Positions 41,578 to 50,476 of a stretch of DNA of 52,122 nt are shown in pieces. Both the position numbers and the translations under genes were made by a program. The notes beneath the pieces were generated by a model. That model did not search any database, was not told the DNA's origin, and worked only from the letters and a program-made list of their open reading frames with translations. The DNA comes from an uncultured Clostridia bacterium (GTDB lineage Bacteria; Bacillota; Clostridia; Christensenellales; Aristaeellaceae), in assembly GCA_947165425.1 (NCBI GenBank), contig CAMVAJ010000010.1, forward strand, positions 1-52,122, read 5' to 3'. How positions within the stretch are numbered: the stretch's first letter is position 1; each line of letters opens with the position of its first letter.

Positions 41578-42753
41578 ATGCGCACATTCGCTGAGCTGAC
41601 AGGCGCCTATGAGGCGCTGATCCATCGCCCGAACCGGGTGGACGACAGCCGGTACAACGGCATCTATGACCGCTATGTCTACCCGGTGCTGACCCGGGAG
41701 CATATCCCGCCCTTCTGGATGTACGACCCGAACCCGGCGACGAACCCCTACATGATGCAGCGCCTGGGCGTCAACGCGGTCTTCAACTCCGGGGCCCTGC
41801 TGCTGGACGGGAAATACACTCTGGTCGCCCGGGTGGAGGGCTATGACCGGAAGAGCTTCTTCGCCGTCGCCCAGTCGGACTCGCCGACGGAGGGCTTCCG
41901 CTTCTGGAATGAGCCGGTGCTGCTGCCGGACACCTGCCCGGAGGAGACCAACGTCTACGACATGCGCCTCACGCAGCACGAGGACGGCTGGATCTATGGC
42001 GTCTTCTGCTCGGAGAGTAAGGACACCACCACAGGCGACCTCTCCGCGGCGGTGGCGGCGGCCGGCATCGTCCGCACGAAGGATCTGAAAACCTGGGAGC
42101 GGCTGCCCAACCTGAAGACCCTGCGGTCCCCGCAGCAGCGCAACGTTTGCCTGCTGCCCGCCTTTGTGGACGGCCAGTACGCGTTCTACACCCGCCCGAT
42201 GGACGACTTTATCGAGACGGGCTCGGGCGGCGGCATCGGCTTCGGCCTCTGCCGGGACATCACCCACGCCGTGATCGACGAGGAGCGGATGACGAGCCTG
42301 CGCAGGTACCACACGATCACGGAGTCCAAAAACGGCGCGGGCGCGGTGCCGATCCGCACCGACAAGGGCTGGATCCATATCGCCCACGGCGTGCGGAACA
42401 CCGCGGCGGGGCTGCGCTATGTCGTCTACGCCTTCGCGACCGCGCTGGACGATCCGGCCAGGGTGATCGCCCAGCCGGGCGGGTTCCTGATCGCGCCCTA
42501 CGGCGGCGAGCGGGTCGGGGACGTCAGCAACGTGGTCTTTACAAACGGCGCGATCGTGGACGGGGACGGCAAGGTGTATATCTACTACGCCTCCTCCGAC
42601 ACCCGGCTCCACGTGGCGGCGACGGACCTCGATCGCCTGACGGACTATGTTTTCCACACGCCTGAGGATCCCCTGCGCTCGGTGGACTGCGTGCGCCAGC
42701 GCACGGACTTCATCCGGGAGAATCTGCGGTATCTGAAAGCGACGGGAGTGTGA
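41578..42753 (+). CDS. GH130 phosphorylase, probably 4-O-beta-D-mannosyl-D-glucose phosphorylase
   Basis: GH130 enzymes phosphorolyse beta-mannosides. The 391-residue protein matches the GH130_1 pattern of mannosyl-glucose phosphorylases: [20 protein letters not shown], the catalytic acid D128 in [28 protein letters not shown] and [12 protein letters not shown], ending [19 protein letters not shown]. There is no signal peptide, so it acts in the cytoplasm, yielding alpha-mannose-1-phosphate and glucose. GGGAG lies 11 bases before ATG, a weak ribosome site. The neighbouring epimerase makes its substrate and the phosphohexomutase downstream uses its product. Other GH130 specificities (mannosyl-GlcNAc, mannobiose) are less likely given the epimerase. 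Confidence 0.9.
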   Translation: MRTFAELTGAYEALIHRPNRVDDSRYNGIYDRYVYPVLTREHIPPFWMYDPNPATNPYMMQRLGVNAVFNSGALLLDGKYTLVARVEGYDRKSFFAVAQSDSPTEGFRFWNEPVLLPDTCPEETNVYDMRLTQHEDGWIYGVFCSESKDTTTGDLSAAVAAAGIVRTKDLKTWERLPNLKTLRSPQQRNVCLLPAFVDGQYAFYTRPMDDFIETGSGGGIGFGLCRDITHAVIDEERMTSLRRYHTITESKNGAGAVPIRTDKGWIHIAHGVRNTAAGLRYVVYAFATALDDPARVIAQPGGFLIAPYGGERVGDVSNVVFTNGAIVDGDGKVYIYYASSDTRLHVAATDLDRLTDYVFHTPEDPLRSVDCVRQRTDFIRENLRYLKATGV

Positions 42754-43466
42754 CGGGCGTGGTCAAGGGCAGGATTTGGCGTGCCGCGCTGGCGCTGGCG
42801 CTGTGCCTCGCGCTGCTCCCGGCGGGGGCCGGCGCGGAGGCGCGGGACTTCAGCTATGTGAAGGCGCAAGAGGCGACCATGGAGATCAACGTCGACGAGG
42901 AGCGCGGCCTCGCGTTTATCGAGAGCCGCCTGGATGTGGCGGATCTGGCCTTCTCGCATCCCAACGAGCTGGCGGACTATTACTCCTATACCTATTTCGA
43001 CATCATCGCCAACAGCAGGCAGGAGGACGAGCGCTATACGCTGCTGCGGCTGTGGATCACCTACAGCGGACCAAAGTACCAGAACATCCGGGGCGTATCC
43101 TTCCGGATCCAGGACGGCAGCGCGGTGAACACCTATGAATTCAGCCTGACCGACCAGGACGCCACCCGGGAGACGCTGGAGGGCGGGGTCTATGAGGAGG
43201 TGCTGATCCGCTTCGGCAAGAACAGCCTCCCGTTCCTGGCGCAGCTGGAGCGCATCGCGAAGGAGGCCGGCACCTTCACGGCGCTGGATGAGGTTCATAT
43301 CAGCATGACGCTGTACGGCGAGGAGGAGGCCATTGAGGTCTCGCTCCCGGGCGCGTTCATGATGGACTTTGCCCTGGTCAAGGATGCTTTTGTGGAGATC
43401 GGCGGGCTGGAGGATCTCGAGAAGGTCCACGAGACGGAGATGACCGAGTCGCTCGCCATCTCCTGA
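42750..43466 (+). CDS. Secreted protein of unknown function (238 aa)
   Basis: Not recognised. A signal peptide ([19 protein letters not shown], cut near AGAEA) leads into a beta-rich domain with regular alternating strands ([49 protein letters not shown]). GTG at 42750 overlaps the GH130 stop (GTGA), but GTG at 42759, ten bases after GGGAG, is the more likely start and removes only three residues. It is followed after 46 bases by the phosphohexomutase. With the 219-residue protein upstream, it is the second secreted unknown in the mannan-type run. Confidence 0.7.
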   Translation: MTGVVKGRIWRAALALALCLALLPAGAGAEARDFSYVKAQEATMEINVDEERGLAFIESRLDVADLAFSHPNELADYYSYTYFDIIANSRQEDERYTLLRLWITYSGPKYQNIRGVSFRIQDGSAVNTYEFSLTDQDATRETLEGGVYEEVLIRFGKNSLPFLAQLERIAKEAGTFTALDEVHISMTLYGEEEAIEVSLPGAFMMDFALVKDAFVEIGGLEDLEKVHETEMTESLAIS

Positions 43467-43512
43467 CGCCGCCGTCGTACCGCCAAGAGAAGAAGCAATG
43501 GAGTGAATCAGA

Positions 43513-45195
43513 ATGAGCTATCAACAGGAGTATCAGCGCTGGCTGGCGCGGGCGGACGCGTCCCTTCAGGGCGAGCTGCAGGCCATGGCCGGGAACGAGG
43601 CGGCCATCGAGGACGCCTTCTATCGGGATCTGGCCTTCGGCACCGGCGGCCTGCGGGGCGTGATCGGCGCGGGCACCAACCGGATGAACCTGCACACGGT
43701 CGGGAAGGCGTCCCAGGGCCTGGCGAACTATGTCTGCGGGCATTTCCCGCCGGATAAGCGCCGGATCGCGGTCAGCTATGACAGCCGGATCAATTCGGAT
43801 CTCTTCTCCAAGACCGCCGCGGCGATCTTCGCGGCCAACGGGATCGAGGTCTGGATCTATCCGCAGCTCATGCCGACGCCCTGCCTCTCCTGGGCGGTGC
43901 GGGCGCTGAACTGCGCGGCGGGCATCATGGTGACCGCCTCCCACAATCCGTCCAAGTACAACGGCTACAAGGTCTACGGGGCGGATGGCTGCCAGATCAC
44001 CACGGAGGCCGCGGCGGTCATCCTCGCCGAGATCGAGCGGCTCGACCTCTTTGAGGATGTGAAGGCCGGGGACTTCGACCAGGGCTTAGCCTCCGGCGCG
44101 ATCCGCTGGATCGGCGAGGAGGTCTATACCTCCTTCGTGGAGGAGGTCAAGAAGCAGAGCATGCTGGCGCCGGGCGAGCAGCTCGACCGGGACGTCGCCA
44201 TCGTCTACACGCCGCTGAACGGCACCGGACTCAAGCCGGTGCTGCGCACGCTCCGGGAGAGCGGCTTCACGAACGTGACGGTGGTCCGGGAGCAGGAGCA
44301 GCCGGACGGCCACTTCCCGACCTGCCCCTATCCGAACCCGGAGATCCGCGAGGCCATGGCCCTGGGGATGGAGTACGCGCGGAAGGAGCAGGCGGATCTG
44401 CTCCTCGCCACCGACCCGGACTGCGACCGCTGCGGCATCGCGGTGAAGGACGAGCGGGGCGAGTACGTGCTGCTCAGCGGCAACGAGACAGGCATGCTCC
44501 TGTTGGACTATATCTGCGCCCGCCGCACCGCGAACGGCACCATGCCCGCGCACCCTGTGGCGGTCAAGACCATCGTGACCATCGACATGGCCGAGCGCAT
44601 TGCCGCCAAGTACGGCGTGAAGATGGTGAACGTGCTCACGGGCTTCAAGTTCATCGGCGAGCAGATCGGCCTGCTGGAGAAGCAGGGCCGCGAGGGGGAC
44701 TATATCTTCGGCTTCGAGGAGAGCTACGGCTATCTGAGCGGCGGCTATGTTCGGGACAAGGACGCCGTGGACGCGGCCTTCCTGATCTGCGAGATGTTCG
44801 CCTGGTACCGCCAGCGCGGGATCAGCCTCAAGCAGCGGCTGGAGGAGCTCTACGCCGAGTTCGGCTACTGCCTCAACACGCTTTACTCCTTTGAGTTCGA
44901 GGGGAGCGCCGGCTTTGAGAAGATGCAGCGCCTGATGGCCTCCTTCCGCAGCGGAACAGCGGCCTTCGCGGGCCGCCGGGTGGAGCGCGCGCTGGACTAC
45001 AGCCAGGGGCTGGACGGCCTGCCCAAGAGCGATGTGCTGAAGTATCACCTCGAGGGCAACTGCTCCGTGGTGATCCGGCCCTCCGGGACGGAGCCGAAGC
45101 TGAAGACCTATCTCTCGGTCAGCGCGCCGACCCGCGAGCAGGCGGCCGCCATCGAGCGGGAGCTGGCGGCGGATATCCGGGCGAGAATGGCCTGA
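43513..45195 (+). CDS. Alpha-D-phosphohexomutase (phosphoglucomutase/phosphomannomutase)
   Basis: The enzyme moves phosphate between C1 and C6 of glucose or mannose through a phosphoserine. The 560-residue protein has the four family domains: an N-terminal substrate block (FGTGGLRGVIG), the active-site loop TASHNPSKYNGYK with the catalytic serine near residue 143, the metal loop ATDPDCDRCG, the sugar loop GFEESYGYLSGGYVRDKDA and the phosphate loop RPSGTEPKLKTYL. The length fits the PgcA/PGM2-like group, which acts on both sugars. Placed after GH130, it would convert mannose-1-phosphate to mannose-6-phosphate. GGAG precedes ATG. Confidence 0.92.
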   Translation: MSYQQEYQRWLARADASLQGELQAMAGNEAAIEDAFYRDLAFGTGGLRGVIGAGTNRMNLHTVGKASQGLANYVCGHFPPDKRRIAVSYDSRINSDLFSKTAAAIFAANGIEVWIYPQLMPTPCLSWAVRALNCAAGIMVTASHNPSKYNGYKVYGADGCQITTEAAAVILAEIERLDLFEDVKAGDFDQGLASGAIRWIGEEVYTSFVEEVKKQSMLAPGEQLDRDVAIVYTPLNGTGLKPVLRTLRESGFTNVTVVREQEQPDGHFPTCPYPNPEIREAMALGMEYARKEQADLLLATDPDCDRCGIAVKDERGEYVLLSGNETGMLLLDYICARRTANGTMPAHPVAVKTIVTIDMAERIAAKYGVKMVNVLTGFKFIGEQIGLLEKQGREGDYIFGFEESYGYLSGGYVRDKDAVDAAFLICEMFAWYRQRGISLKQRLEELYAEFGYCLNTLYSFEFEGSAGFEKMQRLMASFRSGTAAFAGRRVERALDYSQGLDGLPKSDVLKYHLEGNCSVVIRPSGTEPKLKTYLSVSAPTREQAAAIERELAADIRARMA

Positions 45196-45210
45196 ACGTC
45201 TTCAAACCAC

Positions 45211-45224
45211 GGTCTGAACAGACC
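45211..45224 (+). other. Small hairpin after the phosphohexomutase gene
   Basis: GGTCTG and CAGACC flank a two-base loop in the 71-base gap. There is no T-run, so it is not a standard terminator. An AT-rich stretch with TATATA follows at about 45231 and could contribute to a promoter for the next gene, but no clear -35 is seen. Confidence 0.3.
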
Positions 45225-45266
45225 AAAGTCTATATAAAAACCGTTATTGAGTGAGGGATCTCCATC

Positions 45267-45971
45267 ATGAGAAGATGGCTGAGTTTACTGTTGACTTTTT
45301 TCCTCCTGCTCCCCGCCTGCGCCGGCGCGGAGCGGTACGACCCGGACTCCATCGAGGAGGCCTGGCGGCAGGCGGTCTCCCTCTTCAGCCAGTGCGCGTT
45401 CAACGCGCCCTATGAGGATGAGACGCGGGATCAGCTGATCCGCTGGGTGGACCGCATCCGCATCTACCTGGACGGGTCGCCCACGAAGGCCGATATCCGG
45501 CAGGTGGACTCCTTCATCATGGAGCTCAGCCTGCGGGTGCCGGAGCTGCCGTGGATCGTGCGGGTGGACAGCGAGGAGGAGGCCAACATGGTCATCCACT
45601 ACTGCAAGCTCAGCGAGATGGAGAGCATTCTGCCGCAGTACGTCGAAGGCAACTGGGGCATGTACAGCTACTCCTATCACCCCAACGGCGAGATCTTCAA
45701 GGCGACCATCTGCATTGCCCGCGACAAGGCCAACCAGAGCGCGCGGAACCATCTGATCCGGGAGGAGATCGTCGGGGCCCTTGGCCTGACCAACGGACAT
45801 GAGGTCTACCAGGATTCGATCCTTTACCGCAAGTGGACCACGGTGCAGACCCTGTCCGACGTGGACTGGCTGATGCTCAACCTGCTCTACAGCCCCCACG
45901 TGTTTCCGGGCTGGAACCACGATCAGACCATGCAAGCCCTGGAGAGCTATTACATCAAGAATCCCGTTTGA
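45267..45971 (+). CDS. Exported DUF2927-like protein, possible lipoprotein
   Basis: The 234-residue protein begins with a hydrophobic export signal, MRRWLSLLLTFFLLLPACAG. LPAC could serve as a lipobox (Cys 18), although AGA-E is an alternative ordinary cleavage site. The C-terminal half resembles DUF2927: REEIVGALGLTNGHEVYQDS, then LSDVDWLMLNLLYSPHV, the block in that family that recalls a degraded or unusual metalloprotease. There is no HExxH motif. GAGGGAT precedes ATG. It lies 57 bases upstream of polC. The function is unknown. Confidence 0.75.
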   Translation: MRRWLSLLLTFFLLLPACAGAERYDPDSIEEAWRQAVSLFSQCAFNAPYEDETRDQLIRWVDRIRIYLDGSPTKADIRQVDSFIMELSLRVPELPWIVRVDSEEEANMVIHYCKLSEMESILPQYVEGNWGMYSYSYHPNGEIFKATICIARDKANQSARNHLIREEIVGALGLTNGHEVYQDSILYRKWTTVQTLSDVDWLMLNLLYSPHVFPGWNHDQTMQALESYYIKNPV

Positions 45972-46028
45972 CCTTCCCGAACCCGGATGAACCGGCCCGC
46001 CTGATTCGTCCGCACGCAGAGGCGTCCC

Positions 46029-49000
46029 ATGAGTTACGAAGATCTGATGGCGAAAATCGAGGAAGCGTTTCCTCACCTGCGGGGGCAGCTCAGCAACCCG
46101 CAGGTGGTTTTTGTACGCTCCCAAAACAAGATTTACCTGACCTTTTATTCGATGACGCTGGTGGAGGAGGCCACCTTCCTGAGCCTGGAGGCCTTCCTGC
46201 GGAAGATCTTCACCGGGCGGCCCCTCGCCCTGCGGGTGGTCAGCCCGGGGCTTGCGGAGGACTTCAAGCGCAACATCTCCGCCTATCAGCAGGTGCTGGT
46301 GGACTTCCTGCGCCGGAACTATCCGGCCTCCGCGGGCTGGGCGGATCAGATCGACTGGAAGTGCGAGCGCGATCTGGTCACGCTCACCTTCCCGGACGCC
46401 TTCTCGATGGACTATATGGCGAAGCAGAACGTCCGCGGCAGGCTCCAGCAGGCGATCAAGGATATCTTCGCTCTCGAGACGAGGGTCGAGGTGACGGTGG
46501 CAGGTGACCAGGAGCGGCGGATCGAGGAGCTGCGCCGAGAGCACGAGCGCATGATCACCGCGCCCATCACCAGGAAGGAGCTCAAGGAGCGGTACGGGGA
46601 CGGCGCGCTGGAGCCGGAGAAGAGAAAAGAGAAGGCCCCCGCGGAGGAGCGCGCAAAGCGCCAGGAGAAGACCGGTCCGTCCGCGCCCAAGCGCAGCGAG
46701 GCGCTGCCGGGCATGACGGACCACGCGATCGGCGCGCCGATTTTGGGCCGGGCCATCGCCGACAATCCCATGGAGATGCGGGAGCTGACCTCGGACGCGG
46801 GGCGGGTTGTCGTCCAGGGCGACATCTTCAAGCTGGAGACGAAGGAGCTGCGCGGCGGCGAGACGCTGCTGGTCAGCTTCGCGGTGACGGATTACACCTC
46901 CTCGGTGCTGTGCAAGTGCTTCCTGCGCTACCGCAAGGGCTTCGGCCGCGGGAACACAGAGAATCTGCCTCCCATCACCGACGAGGAGCGCAAGAGCGTC
47001 AACGAGAAGGTGGAGCGGATCCGGGAGGGCATGAACGTCAAGATCCGCGGGGAGTGCATGTACGACCAGTTCGCCCGGGAATTGTGCATCACGATCCGGG
47101 ACATGGTGCCGATGGAGAAGGTGGAGCGGGAGGACACCGCGCCGGAGAAGCGGGTCGAGCTCCATATGCACACCAACATGTCCGCCATGGACGCGCTGAC
47201 CCCCGCCGAAAAGCTGATCGAGCGCGCGATCAAGTGGGGTCATCCCGCGGTGGCGATCACGGACCACGGCGTGGTGCAGGCCTTCCCGGCGGCGTTCAAC
47301 GCGGTCAAGAAAAAGGATATCAAGCTCATCCCCGGCTGCGAGGGATACCTGATCGACGAGCGCGAGACCGTGCTCCGGCCGGATGACCGGCCCCTCGGCG
47401 ATCCGATCGTGGTGCTGGACTTCGAGACGACGGGCCTGAACCCGAGGGTCTGCCGCGTGATCGAGATCGGCGCGGTGCGCCTGCGCGGCGGCGAGATCGA
47501 GGATCGGTTCTCCATGCTCGTGGATCCGCAGACCGCGCTGCCCGAGCGCGTGTCGCAGCTGACCGGGATCACCGCCGCCGCGCTGCAGAACCAGCCGACG
47601 GCCGAGACCGCGATCCCGCAGCTGATGGCGTTCATTGGCGACTGTCCCATCGCGGCGCACAACGCGTCCTTCGACGCCGCCGTGTTGCGGGCGGAGCTGG
47701 GCCGCCTGGGTGCGAGCTTTGAGGGCCCGGTGCTCGACACACTGACCCTGGCCCGCAAGCTCTATCCGGACATGAAATCGCACAAGCTGGGGAGCCTGTG
47801 CAAACAGCTGGGCGTCTCGCTGAAGAACGCGCACCGGGCCGTCCATGACGCGGCCGCAACCGCCCAGTGCCTGGCGCTGATGTATCAGGCCGCGGCGGCC
47901 CAGGGCCTGCGGACCCTGCGCGACCTCAACCAGCTGCACGGCGGCGCGATCGGCGAGAGCTGGCATATCATCCTCCTGGCGCGGAGCCAGGCGGGCTTGG
48001 TCAATCTGAACAAGCTGGTCTCGGTCTCCAACCTGAAATACTTTCGCCGCCGGCCCCATATCCCGCGCAGCGAGATCATTGCCCACCGGGAGGGGCTCAT
48101 CCTCGGCAGTGCCTGCGAGGCCGGGGAGCTGTTCCGCGCCGTCGTGCGCGGCGCGAGCTGGGAGGAGCTGAAGGAGATCGCCTCCTTCTACGACTATCTG
48201 GAGATCCAGCCGGTGGGCAACAACGCCTTCCTGATCCGCAACGGCGACGCGAAGGACGAGGAGGAGCTGCGCGAGTTCAACCGGACCATCGTCAGGCTGG
48301 GCGAGGAGCTGGGCAAGCCGGTCTGCGCCACCGGCGACGTCCACTTCCTGGATCCCCACAACGCCATCAACCGGGCGATCATCCAGGCGGGCATGGGCTA
48401 CGACGACTGCGACCTGCAGCCCCCGCTCTATTTCAAGACCACCAACGAGATGCTGGAGGAGTTTGCCTACCTGGGGCCGGAAAAGTGCCGCGAGGTGGTG
48501 ATCACGAACCCGCAGAAGATCGCGGACATGGTGGACAAGCTCCGCCTCTTCCCGGAGCACCCGGAGGGGAAGGAGACCTTCCAGCCCAAGTGGGACGACG
48601 CGGAGGACAACATCGTCCGCATGACGAAGGAGACGGCCCGCGAGATGTACGGCGATCCCCTCCCGCCCATCGTGCAGGCGCGGCTGGACAAGGAGCTCAA
48701 GTCCATTGTGGGCTACGGCTACTGCACGCTGTACAACATCGCCGAGCGCCTGGTGAGCAAGTCGCTGGAGGATGGGTACCTCGTGGGCAGCCGCGGCTCG
48801 GTGGGCTCGTCGCTGGTGGCCAGAATGTGCGGCATCACCGAGGTGAACGCCCTGCCGCCGCACTATCGCTGCATCTGGTGCCACAAGGGCTATTTCGACG
48901 TGGACCTGAAAAAGTACCACGTGGGTGTCGACCTGCCGGACCGGGACTGCCCGATCTGCGGCCGAAAGCTCCTCAAGGACGGCTTCGACATCCCCTTCGA

Positions 49001-50459
49001 GGTCTTCCTGGGCTTCAAGGGCGACAAGGTGCCGGATATCGACCTGAACTTCTCCGGCGAGGAGCAGAACCGGGCGCACCACTACGTGGAGGAGCTTTTC
49101 GGCCATGACCACGTCTTCCGCGCGGGCACGATCTCGGCGCTGGCGGAGAAGACGGCCTACGGCTATGTGAGCAAATACTTTGAGGAGCGGGGCGTGCAGG
49201 TCGGCAACACCGAGAAGGAGCGCCTGGCCATGGGCTGCGAGGGCGTCAAGCGGACGACCGGCCAGCACCCCGGCGGCATGGTGGTCGTGCCGAAGGAGTA
49301 CGACATCAATCAGTTCACCGCCGTGCAGCACCCGGCGGACGACCTGGGTAGCGACTTCACAACGACCCACTTCGACTTCAACTCCATGCACGACATCCTG
49401 GTCAAGCTCGACTGCCTCGGCCACGATGATCCGACCATGATGCACATGCTGGAGGAGCTGACGGGCATCAACTTCCGCGACGTGCCGCTGGACGACTGGG
49501 GCGTGAGGAGCCTGTTCCACTCGCCGGAGGCCCTGGGCGTGACGCGGGACGAGATCCTCTGCTCCACCGGGACCTACGGCGTGCCGGAGTTCGGCACCGG
49601 CTTCGTGCGCGGCATGCTGGACGATACCCAGCCCTCGACGATGGAGGAGCTGCTGCGCATCTCCGGCCTGAGCCACGGCACGGACGTGTGGCTCGGCAAC
49701 GCCCAGGATCTGATCACCTCCGGCACAGCCACGCTGTCCGAATGCGTCTGCTGCCGCGATGACATCATGAACTACCTGATCTCCATGGGCGTCCCGGCGG
49801 AGATCTCCTTCAAGACCATGGAGAGCGTCCGGAAGGGCAAGGGCCTGAAGCCGGAGATGGAGCAGGCCATGGTCGAGCACCAGGTGCCGGACTGGTTCAT
49901 GGACTCCTGCAAAAAGATCAAGTACATGTTCCCCAAGGGGCACGCGGTGGCCTATGTGACCATGGCGCTGCGGGTGGCGTGGTTTAAGCTGCACTACCCG
50001 GCCGCCTACTACTGCGCCTACTTCACGGTCCGCGGCGACGGCTTTGACGCGACGACCATGCTGATCGATCCGGACACCTGCCGGCAGAAGATCCGCGCCA
50101 TCCGGGAGAGCGACGAAAAGGCGAACGCCAAGGAGAAGCAGGAGATGACGGCCCTGGAGCTGACGCTGGAGATGAACATGCGCGGGATCCGCTTCCTGCC
50201 GGTGGATCTCTACCGCAGCGAGGTCAAGAAATTTGTGATCGAGGACGGCAACATCCGCTGTCCCTTCACCTCCCTGGTGGGCCTGGGCGAGAGCGCCGCG
50301 ATCCCGATCGTGCAGGCGCGGGCGAAGGGCCCCTTCATCTCGATCGAGGATCTGCGCGAGCGCGCGCACGTGGGGCAGAGCGTCATCGATCTGCTCAGCG
50401 CGCACGGAACGCTGCACGACCTGGCGGAGACCAGCCAGATCAGCATGTTTTCACTGTAA
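46029..50459 (+). CDS. polC: DNA polymerase III alpha subunit, PolC type
   Basis: PolC is the main replicative polymerase of low-GC Gram-positives and Clostridia, with built-in proofreading. The 1476-residue protein has an N-terminal domain, an OB domain at about 260-370 (RVVVQGDIFKLETKEL), a PHP domain that starts near 377 (HMHTNMSAMDAL, AITDHGVVQAFP) and is interrupted by the DnaQ-like exonuclease at about 459-630 (VVLDFETTGLNP, HNASFDAAVL, HDAAATAQ), and the polymerase core with a zinc-knuckle region (CIWCHKGY, CPICGRKL), PDIDLNFSGEEQ near 1002, and a C-terminal helix-hairpin-helix and tau-binding end (QISMFSL). ATG follows AGAGG. Intact and of usual length. Confidence 0.97.
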   Translation: MSYEDLMAKIEEAFPHLRGQLSNPQVVFVRSQNKIYLTFYSMTLVEEATFLSLEAFLRKIFTGRPLALRVVSPGLAEDFKRNISAYQQVLVDFLRRNYPASAGWADQIDWKCERDLVTLTFPDAFSMDYMAKQNVRGRLQQAIKDIFALETRVEVTVAGDQERRIEELRREHERMITAPITRKELKERYGDGALEPEKRKEKAPAEERAKRQEKTGPSAPKRSEALPGMTDHAIGAPILGRAIADNPMEMRELTSDAGRVVVQGDIFKLETKELRGGETLLVSFAVTDYTSSVLCKCFLRYRKGFGRGNTENLPPITDEERKSVNEKVERIREGMNVKIRGECMYDQFARELCITIRDMVPMEKVEREDTAPEKRVELHMHTNMSAMDALTPAEKLIERAIKWGHPAVAITDHGVVQAFPAAFNAVKKKDIKLIPGCEGYLIDERETVLRPDDRPLGDPIVVLDFETTGLNPRVCRVIEIGAVRLRGGEIEDRFSMLVDPQTALPERVSQLTGITAAALQNQPTAETAIPQLMAFIGDCPIAAHNASFDAAVLRAELGRLGASFEGPVLDTLTLARKLYPDMKSHKLGSLCKQLGVSLKNAHRAVHDAAATAQCLALMYQAAAAQGLRTLRDLNQLHGGAIGESWHIILLARSQAGLVNLNKLVSVSNLKYFRRRPHIPRSEIIAHREGLILGSACEAGELFRAVVRGASWEELKEIASFYDYLEIQPVGNNAFLIRNGDAKDEEELREFNRTIVRLGEELGKPVCATGDVHFLDPHNAINRAIIQAGMGYDDCDLQPPLYFKTTNEMLEEFAYLGPEKCREVVITNPQKIADMVDKLRLFPEHPEGKETFQPKWDDAEDNIVRMTKETAREMYGDPLPPIVQARLDKELKSIVGYGYCTLYNIAERLVSKSLEDGYLVGSRGSVGSSLVARMCGITEVNALPPHYRCIWCHKGYFDVDLKKYHVGVDLPDRDCPICGRKLLKDGFDIPFEVFLGFKGDKVPDIDLNFSGEEQNRAHHYVEELFGHDHVFRAGTISALAEKTAYGYVSKYFEERGVQVGNTEKERLAMGCEGVKRTTGQHPGGMVVVPKEYDINQFTAVQHPADDLGSDFTTTHFDFNSMHDILVKLDCLGHDDPTMMHMLEELTGINFRDVPLDDWGVRSLFHSPEALGVTRDEILCSTGTYGVPEFGTGFVRGMLDDTQPSTMEELLRISGLSHGTDVWLGNAQDLITSGTATLSECVCCRDDIMNYLISMGVPAEISFKTMESVRKGKGLKPEMEQAMVEHQVPDWFMDSCKKIKYMFPKGHAVAYVTMALRVAWFKLHYPAAYYCAYFTVRGDGFDATTMLIDPDTCRQKIRAIRESDEKANAKEKQEMTALELTLEMNMRGIRFLPVDLYRSEVKKFVIEDGNIRCPFTSLVGLGESAAIPIVQARAKGPFISIEDLRERAHVGQSVIDLLSAHGTLHDLAETSQISMFSL

Positions 50460-50476
50460 ACCGGATAGGAGCAAGG

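Noticed and set aside
45285-50417. A 1710-codon open frame on the minus strand opposite polC
   Set aside because: It is a mirror of polC produced by high GC at third codon positions. It is low-complexity (His, Arg, Leu, Gln rich), matches no family and has no ribosome site.
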